Both the position numbers and the translations under genes were made by a program. 38,612 bases of DNA from Brevibacterium aurantiacum (GTDB taxonomy: Bacteria; Actinomycetota; Actinomycetes; Actinomycetales; Brevibacteriaceae), in NCBI RefSeq assembly GCF_007558825.1, contig NZ_VLTK01000021.1:1-38612 (forward strand), read 5' to 3'. The notes under the pieces are model-generated. The model was not told where the DNA came from. It did no database searches and worked only from the letters and a program-made list of their open reading frames with translations. Positions within the stretch are counted from its first letter, which is position 1. Each line of letters opens with the position of its first letter. Shown here one piece after another: positions 32,897-38,612 of the stretch.

Positions 32897-35367
32897 GACC
32901 GACCCCGCTGGGCAGACTGTCCGGCCAACCACGACACAGCGTCATCGGTGGATGAGAGTTTCGTGCCGAAGGGCTTGATGATCTGCTTGTAGTAGCGATA
33001 GGACGGGTTGCGCTTGTTCGTCAGGTCCGATTTCGGAGAGATTCGCGGATCGAGGAGAGCGACCATGCCGGTGTCGGTGATTGAACGGATGAGCCTGCCA
33101 GCTGCTTGTTCGAGGAGGACGGCGGCATCGGAGCCGTAGACGTCGTCTTGTTCGAGGAAACCGGAGACCCCGTCGGAGGAAATGAGGTCGGCTCTGGCAT
33201 TGTCGACTGCGTTCATGGGTGCTCTGGGGATACGGTCGATGATGACCAGACTCAGTGCATCACCGGGGACGTCGAGGCCGGTCATCATGCCGCGAGTGGC
33301 AACGAGGACTGATGATTCGTTCGAGGTGAAGTTGTGCCTGAGCACGCTGGCACCGGCTGAGGACCACTGATCATAGACCGGAACGTCGAGAGTCGATCGC
33401 AGCGCGTGCGCATACGCTTTGCCGCCCTGGGCCGACGTCGCCAAGACGAGGGCAGATCCGCCATTGGCGCGGATCAGTTCGGTCATCGTCTCGATCGACC
33501 AGGCCCGGTGTTTGGCGTAGTCGAGCTTCTTGCGCCTACCGAATCCGCGGCAGAGCTTATCGAGGTCGACTCCCCCGTCGTCGTTGGAGACTCGTGGGGA
33601 GAAGAAAGCGGACGCAGCGTAGGCGTCGTCGAAGACAGATGCGTAGTCGATGGCGTCGGTATCGAGGCCGATGTCTCTGGGGAACGTACCTGGCAGGGTG
33701 GCCGAGACGCAGGTGACCGACAGCGGGTAGGAATTGCCCTGCCGCCAGAAGGGCACGTCGCGAGCCTCCTGGTCCTCATCGTCCTCAAAGTCACCGCGCT
33801 GGGCATCTTCTGCCGCTTGCGCCGCCAGATCTGAGGGGTCGGCGGGCTCATAACCAGTGAAGACTCGTTCGCCGAGGATCTTGGCCACACCGACTGCCGA
33901 GGTGTTGAGACTCAGGCCTGAGTCGTCTTTGGCGATCCACCGTGCACGGCCAGGGCGGTGTTCAGTTGCTTGGATGAGCACGCCACGTAGTTCGGCCAAT
34001 TGGCGGATTGCAGAGGCCAGGCGATCGGAGCGACGCAGTTGGACGGGGCTCATAGTCTCCGACATTCCAAGAACGCTTTTCTCGGCCAGGAGTGCGTTTT
34101 TGGTCGTCGTTGCCCAGTTGTCGAATGAGGCGCGGAATCCTTCGGTTGGATCTGTGTCTTCGTCAATGGTCAGCTCGCCAGTTTCCTCGCCCATCATCTG
34201 GCCCAGGTGTGTGCGCATGAGGTCACGGACGACTGACGAGGCGTGGACGGCTTTGTCGGCGGCCTCGTCATCATCAAGGAGCTTACTCACAGTGCTGGCG
34301 AGTTTGCCGATGATCTGCGAGGACACTGCGCCGGAGGCTTGCTTGCGGGTGATGGCTGGAAGTTCGTGGGCTTCGTCGATGATGAGGTGGTCGATGGGGC
34401 CGATGGTCTTGTTCGAGACGATCACGGGCGCGTCTACGGCGGCTTGGATGGCCAGGAACGTGTGGTTGGTGACGATCACATCGGCATCAGCGGCTCTTTG
34501 CCGTGAAATGTTCGGTGGACAGATCGCGGCCAGAGGGCAGGTGGCGGGGCAATCGGTGCGCTGCTGGGTGGCGGAGAGTTTGACCGGTGTTGGCAGGGCG
34601 TGTGGGTAGTCGGAGAGATCGTGGACGTTGGGCCCACTCGTGTCCATGCCTGTTGTCGTCGCCCAGGTGTAGAAGTCACGTGGGGGTTCGTCGAGGAGTC
34701 CTTGGGATTCGGTGACGAACTTGTCCATGCGGCCTTTGACGAATGCCGCGTAGCCATCGGTGCTCTCGGCCTCGTCATCGTTGGAAAGCGGTGCTGTCAG
34801 ACGTTCGATGCCGTCGACGACGCTGGAATGTTTGGTCGACGCGGTGGTGTCGATGGCATCGGTGACTGAGAGCATGAGGGAACGAGGGCAGACATAGTTG
34901 CTGAAACCTTTGAGGACGGTGACCGCAGACTTGTCATAGCCGCCCTGGTCGAGGGCAGCGTTGATGTGCGGTGCATCCTGGTCAACGATCTGTCGTTGCA
35001 GGGCAAGGTCTTTCGTCGACACGACGGTGCGGTGGCCGTACTTGGCGGCATGGAACATTGCAGGTGCCAGGTAGCCCAGAGACTTGCCGGTGCCAGTCTT
35101 GGCCCGACCCAGGAGTGCTGGCTGTGGCGCAGTCTCGGTCACAGCGGTCGAACGGTTGGTGATTGAGGTCGACATGACGTCAGCCACGTCGTCGCAGAGA
35201 TCTTGCTGTCCGCGTCTCGGGCTTCCTTTGGCCCCGAGCTTGTGGTCGACGGCGGCGGCGAGAAGGTCACTCGACGATTCGATCGAGCTGGTGTGAGCAC
35301 CTGCGCCCACGGCGGAGGTGGCTTGGGCGCCTGTGCTCGGCTTCTCGGTCACTGTCGTTGCGGCCAC
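32893..35367 (-). CDS. DinG/XPD-like helicase with Fe-S cysteines
   Basis: About 824 aa, an SF2 5'-3' helicase of the DinG/XPD class. Walker A is AKTGTGKSLGYLAPA (about 89-96). Four cysteines at about 160, 273, 277 and 283 (YVCPRS, then DCPATCPLAAIC) sit between motifs I and II as in the Fe-S domain. DEAH is at 331-334, SATL at 555-558, and QAAGRLIRS at about 754. The gap between the first and second cysteines (about 110 residues) is longer than usual. I chose the GTG at 35367, which follows GGAGG at ideal spacing; the frame is open to 35673, overlapping the upstream gene. It is followed by the SNF2-like gene with stop/start overlap. Confidence 0.88.
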   Translation of the reverse strand: MAATTVTEKPSTGAQATSAVGAGAHTSSIESSSDLLAAAVDHKLGAKGSPRRGQQDLCDDVADVMSTSITNRSTAVTETAPQPALLGRAKTGTGKSLGYLAPAMFHAAKYGHRTVVSTKDLALQRQIVDQDAPHINAALDQGGYDKSAVTVLKGFSNYVCPRSLMLSVTDAIDTTASTKHSSVVDGIERLTAPLSNDDEAESTDGYAAFVKGRMDKFVTESQGLLDEPPRDFYTWATTTGMDTSGPNVHDLSDYPHALPTPVKLSATQQRTDCPATCPLAAICPPNISRQRAADADVIVTNHTFLAIQAAVDAPVIVSNKTIGPIDHLIIDEAHELPAITRKQASGAVSSQIIGKLASTVSKLLDDDEAADKAVHASSVVRDLMRTHLGQMMGEETGELTIDEDTDPTEGFRASFDNWATTTKNALLAEKSVLGMSETMSPVQLRRSDRLASAIRQLAELRGVLIQATEHRPGRARWIAKDDSGLSLNTSAVGVAKILGERVFTGYEPADPSDLAAQAAEDAQRGDFEDDEDQEARDVPFWRQGNSYPLSVTCVSATLPGTFPRDIGLDTDAIDYASVFDDAYAASAFFSPRVSNDDGGVDLDKLCRGFGRRKKLDYAKHRAWSIETMTELIRANGGSALVLATSAQGGKAYAHALRSTLDVPVYDQWSSAGASVLRHNFTSNESSVLVATRGMMTGLDVPGDALSLVIIDRIPRAPMNAVDNARADLISSDGVSGFLEQDDVYGSDAAVLLEQAAGRLIRSITDTGMVALLDPRISPKSDLTNKRNPSYRYYKQIIKPFGTKLSSTDDAVSWLAGQSAQRGRS

Positions 35368-35461
35368 GCTCGGCCTCCGTCCTGTGTTCGTGGGGTAGAT
35401 TGTTCTACTTCTTATTGAGTGCGCTGGCAGGCGTGGCTCACCGCCCACCATCGCATATGTC

Positions 35462-36625
35462 TCACCGATCGATCGCGGCGGCGAGTTCGATGTGGATGGG
35501 AACCTTGCGACTGATCTTCGACACCGGCTCACCATCTGAGTTCTTGATATTGCCGGGACGTGCCCAGCGGGTCGCGGATGCTTTGCCGATGAAGACCGGG
35601 GCCTCAACGGCGTAGCCACCGATCTGGTCCCGGCGCATGGCGGGGGTGGAGATGACCTTCTGGACGATTTCATCGTCGAGTCGCAGACGGGACTTGCGAT
35701 CTGCGTCGAGCCAGATCTCGCGTACCTTGGCTCGGTTCATCTTCGGCCCCATGTTCTCGTCGGCGACGATGAGCAAGGATCGGTCAACTTTGGTTTTCAA
35801 GGGACCGTCGACGATGAAGCTCTGCTGATCAGGTGCTGCCTCGATGCGGGTCGTGGCACCAGTGAGAACCGAACGCTCGCGCAGGATTGGGTCAAGGTGG
35901 GTGAGAACATTGTCGAGTCCTCCGAGGAAGTTCAACTGTCGGTAGCAGCCGACGTTCGACCGGAACCATGCTGAACCGAGCAAGTACGCTTCGGCCTTGA
36001 GGCGGTCCTGGTAGAACTTCTTCAAATATCCGGCGCGGGATTCGATGGGCGAGATGGCCAGTTCCATGAGTTCGAACCACCCGGCCTTCGAGTTCTCGAC
36101 GTCGAAGGCTTCACACCAGAAGTCGATGGTCTCTACCGGGGCGTCTTCAGGAGTCCAGAATCGTTCGTAGAGCAGGTCGGTGAGGACGCAGATGCGTGAG
36201 GAGAACTTGTAAGCGGCCAACAGTTCAAACTGTCGCTTGGTCCCGTCTGGCAGTTTCTTAGATTCAGCCACGCTGGACTTGACCGCGTTGAAGACTCGAC
36301 GATCCAAGCACACGATGGACTGATCGGCTGGAGAGTACGGGTTCTTTCGATCCGTATCAGTGACTTCTTCGTGGATGTACTCAGTCGACAAGGTCGAGGC
36401 AATGACCGTGCTAGTGACCGTGCGGGGGCGCTCATCGGGCGCCGAGGACATTCTCACTGACCGCCCGGTTGTCGAGGGGTACGCGATGAACATCGTCTCC
36501 CGGCGCAGTCCCGGCACACAATCTCTGCGCACCGGTAGTCCGATCGACGATGGATCGTTGAGATCTTTCGTCGCCTGCTTGCGCTGCTTGGCGTCGAATG
36601 TCTCGGCTGTCGTTGCGGCTCCCAT
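35462..36625 (-). CDS. conserved-looking protein of unknown function
   Basis: 387 aa, soluble, not recognised. No signal peptide or membrane helix is seen. The middle (about 115-245) is helix-rich with many aromatic residues (LTDLLYERFW, TIDFWCEAFDVENS, AEAYLLGSAWFRSNVG). The C-terminal third has beta-rich stretches (SLLIVADENMGPKM, GGYAVEAPVFIGKAS, KVPIHIELAAAIDR). GAGAGG lies before the ATG. It lies between the small membrane protein and the DinG-like helicase in one operon, so it is probably a dedicated partner of the helicases. Confidence 0.75.
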   Translation of the reverse strand: MGAATTAETFDAKQRKQATKDLNDPSSIGLPVRRDCVPGLRRETMFIAYPSTTGRSVRMSSAPDERPRTVTSTVIASTLSTEYIHEEVTDTDRKNPYSPADQSIVCLDRRVFNAVKSSVAESKKLPDGTKRQFELLAAYKFSSRICVLTDLLYERFWTPEDAPVETIDFWCEAFDVENSKAGWFELMELAISPIESRAGYLKKFYQDRLKAEAYLLGSAWFRSNVGCYRQLNFLGGLDNVLTHLDPILRERSVLTGATTRIEAAPDQQSFIVDGPLKTKVDRSLLIVADENMGPKMNRAKVREIWLDADRKSRLRLDDEIVQKVISTPAMRRDQIGGYAVEAPVFIGKASATRWARPGNIKNSDGEPVSKISRKVPIHIELAAAIDR

Positions 36626-36659
36626 GGGGCATGTCCTCTCTCAGGTGTGGCTGTGGCGT

Positions 36660-37052
36660 CTACTTCCTCTTGTGGTGGGCTGTCCCAGTGGCTCCCGGCT
36701 CGGCCGTGTCGTAACGCGACCCATCGTGGTAGTGGCGGTTCATCGCCCACACGTCGGCGATGATGAGGGCGAGCATCGCTACGGCTGGGTGGATCCACAT
36801 GATGATCAGGGCGATGACCAGCCACCGGTACCAGTGGGCGAAGTCGGCGAAGATCCACATGGCGAGGATGCCCGGCAGGACCAGTGTCGCGGCCAGTCCG
36901 ATGTCGTACGGGGTAGTTGGAACCATCGACGTGGCCAGGACGTGCAGGCACGCGACGACTCCAAATACAGTCCACCTCAGGAGAGGTGAACCCATGGCCA
37001 TGGAGAATGTGTCGGCAATCGGGGGCGCGATTCGGGTGATGAAGGTTTTCAT
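36660..37052 (-). CDS. small integral membrane protein
   Basis: About 130 aa with three or four hydrophobic helices (VFGVVACLHVLATSM, LAATLVLPGILAMWIFADF, YRWLVIALIIMWIHPAVAMLALIIADVW) and a basic, His-rich C-terminus. The ATG at 37052 overlaps the HA-repeat gene stop by 4 nt (ATGA), so the longer open frame upstream is not used. The function is unknown. A membrane protein amid helicases could anchor a complex, serve in DNA transfer, or act as an effector. Confidence 0.7.
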   Translation of the reverse strand: MKTFITRIAPPIADTFSMAMGSPLLRWTVFGVVACLHVLATSMVPTTPYDIGLAATLVLPGILAMWIFADFAHWYRWLVIALIIMWIHPAVAMLALIIADVWAMNRHYHDGSRYDTAEPGATGTAHHKRK

Positions 37053-38071
37053 GCGGCAGCGGCTCCTTGAGTACGCAGATGGTTGACCAGGTGGGTGTAT
37101 CCGGCCTGGTCGATGTCGGCCTCGTCTTGGGCGGACAATGGGGAGGTCATGAGGGCGGATGCGGCGAGGTGGCGCATAACCTCGGGCTTGGGTGACTGAG
37201 CGACAGCGAAGCCCCGCAGCTTTGTCACTGTTTGACGAACTCGAGTCTCTTCGACGCTTGTGCGAGACAGGAAGCGAACGCTGGGTGCAATGGCTGAGAC
37301 CATCGACCGCAGCTGTGTCGCGCGCTCGGCCCCTCGGTTGGAGGTCAGTGTCGAAAACCACTTGCCCAGGCGAAAGCCCACGAACCGTTCGTCGATAGGA
37401 ACCTCGACTCGATCAGGGTGTCGGTCGCGCCACGACTGGTAAAGATTGAGGTATTGGGCATCAGAGATTCCGTCGAGGCGGAACGGCTCGTGGGGCCTAG
37501 TGGCCTCGGCAGTCGAAGAACTCTCGTCGGTGGTGTTCGTTTTCAATGCAGCACGACCGGTGCGGAAGAACCGATGCTCACTGAGGCGGCTGACACCAAG
37601 GATGTCTTTGACGATCGTCTTGCGACGATCTGGGTCGATGCTCACCGAATCAGGAAACTCAGTAATGAACCCTGACAGTGGGAACCCGTCGTCGCAGGCG
37701 TGGTTGGCTCCGATAGGTGCCCTCGTTCCGGCATGGGCTTGAATGTGGGCCACGCCATCGATGAACTGCTGTTCGCGAACGTCAAGGATCCCGGATGCAC
37801 AAAGATATGCCTCTCGCTCCGAGCGGCTGAGCGTTCCTTTGGCGTGGCGGGTCTGGAGGACGTGAATCCATAGACCCAGCGGAAAGCCGTCTGCGTCGAC
37901 GAACGTCCGCGGAACAAATTGGACTCCCGCCGCATGTGCTGCTGTGAGCCCGGCGAGTCCTTGGGCGAAGCTGACGCGAGCAGGGTGAAGTACTCGGATT
38001 GTCGACTGGCCGCCGAAACTCGACAAATATGTCAGAGCGCGAGTGCGGCTGGGGCATCGTGTTGTGTTCAT
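37049..38071 (-). CDS. protein with three helicase-associated (HA) domain-like repeats
   Basis: 340 aa. Three repeats of about 60 residues are seen at roughly 35-97 (VPRTFVDADGFPLGLWIHVLQ, KGTLSRSEREAYL), 102-160 (a weaker DDGFPLSGFI) and 205-265 (VPIDERFVGFRLGKWFSTLTS). Each has the DGF/VGF-x-L-G-x-W core of the HA domain usually found at the C-terminus of large phage or telomere-linked helicases. There is no motor domain here. It is the first gene of the operon and probably binds DNA for the helicases encoded downstream. The start has only a weak ribosome site. Confidence 0.7.
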   Translation of the reverse strand: MNTTRCPSRTRALTYLSSFGGQSTIRVLHPARVSFAQGLAGLTAAHAAGVQFVPRTFVDADGFPLGLWIHVLQTRHAKGTLSRSEREAYLCASGILDVREQQFIDGVAHIQAHAGTRAPIGANHACDDGFPLSGFITEFPDSVSIDPDRRKTIVKDILGVSRLSEHRFFRTGRAALKTNTTDESSSTAEATRPHEPFRLDGISDAQYLNLYQSWRDRHPDRVEVPIDERFVGFRLGKWFSTLTSNRGAERATQLRSMVSAIAPSVRFLSRTSVEETRVRQTVTKLRGFAVAQSPKPEVMRHLAASALMTSPLSAQDEADIDQAGYTHLVNHLRTQGAAAA

Positions 38072-38612
38072 ACTCAGGGCAGAGGTGGGTAAAACTCATG
38101 GCTCGATAACGCCCCGAGCTCCGGGGCAAATGCACCGGCTTCACAACCACACGCGATTCTCGTATTCGAGAATTCCAATTGGCCACAACGCGCGCATTGA
38201 CGTCGACCGTGAAAACAACCAACCTTCCTGAACTAGCGGCCGCCCACGGAAGGATTCGCGCCAAGGCCTCGATCGATGTCGAGCTGTAATACGTCCGGGA
38301 GGTCCGCTCGCAGATGCCAGGCGTCCTCATTGCCCGCAATGCCGCTGTGCCGCACTCAGGCACGCCCAGGAGGCTCCAGATGCCCATCTTCGTGCAAATA
38401 CACATTCGTGGTCTCGCGTGCCACCGTGCGCCCCTGTGGAGGCTCCGGCGATGCGAGGAGACTTCGATCAACGCGGGAAAGCATTACTGAGGTTCTCAAC
38501 GCGTGCGAACGAGCCCTGATTGTGCCCCGGATGCCGCTGCCCAATCGTGTCGCCCCAGACAAAAGCTCGAGCTCCTGGAGCAGCCCTTGCCGGCAGGTGA
38601 GGATCGTGGGCC
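38072..38612. other. upstream region of the helicase operon, no gene seen
   Basis: About 540 bases to the window edge. It should contain the operon promoter, but I could not pick a clear -35/-10 pair. Open frames here overlap and lack motifs. A gene running in from the right edge cannot be excluded. Confidence 0.4.

Noticed and set aside
35368..35673. N-terminal extension of the DinG-like helicase
   Set aside because: It would overlap the 387-aa gene by over 200 bases; the GTG at 35367 has an ideal GGAGG. A start at 35451 (ATG) is possible but has a weaker site.
37782..38471. 229-codon minus-strand open frame
   Set aside because: It overlaps the HA-repeat gene in another frame and has no motif. 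High-GC DNA produces such frames.

Overview
The window looks like accessory DNA from a high-GC Gram-positive bacterium (Actinomycetota, probably Micrococcales; Brevibacterium or a relative is my best guess, from gene families and codon style only). Evidence includes GTG starts, several likely leaderless regulators, DtxR/IdeR-type iron boxes, and families common in that group (LtrA, CGNR zinc finger, DUF1048/PadR/ABC operon, GlxA-type regulators). No tRNA, rRNA or CRISPR array was seen.

Layout. 1-1580: decayed DNA with a remnant of an ABC transporter ATPase. 1581-5275: a creatine-use locus: IclR regulator, creatinase and an MHS-type MFS transporter broken by one frameshift, preceded by a 41-bp palindrome. 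5668-7222: a CGNR zinc-finger regulator translationally overlapping an EamA exporter. 7683-14155: iron/siderophore uptake, with two substrate-binding lipoproteins, one FecCD-type permease, one FecE-type ATPase, an AraC regulator and two iron boxes. In its middle sit remnants of a TetR gene, a short-chain dehydrogenase and an MFS transporter. 14340-16230: an insertion-sequence graveyard (IS110 remnant, IS5-type remnant with both inverted repeats). 16445-19583: LtrA membrane protein, NTF2-like protein, SDR and a divergent TetR regulator with a palindromic operator. 20077-21112: a DUF998-like membrane protein and a divergent MerR regulator sharing a 19-bp-spacer promoter. 21530-25191: a second IS110 remnant, a GlxA-type regulator divergent from a cupin protein, and small membrane proteins. 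25416-27822: a PadR/DUF1048/ABC exporter operon under a concentric palindrome.

28069-38071 is the most unusual part. A tightly packed minus-strand operon encodes, in transcription order, a protein with three helicase-associated (HA) domain repeats but no helicase motor, a small membrane protein, an unrecognised 387-aa protein, a DinG/XPD-like helicase with four cysteines placed for an Fe-S cluster, a SNF2/SMARCAL1-like helicase interrupted inside Walker A by a 166-aa mini-intein, and a small Cys-rich protein. A UPF1-like SF1 helicase is transcribed towards it, and a strong terminator lies between them. Three different helicase motors with uncharacterised partners make a candidate undescribed DNA-processing, mobile-element or defence module; the function is inference.

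Several gene breaks (MFS, TetR, SDR) each look like loss of one base in a G/C run, so some pseudogenes may be sequencing artefacts.
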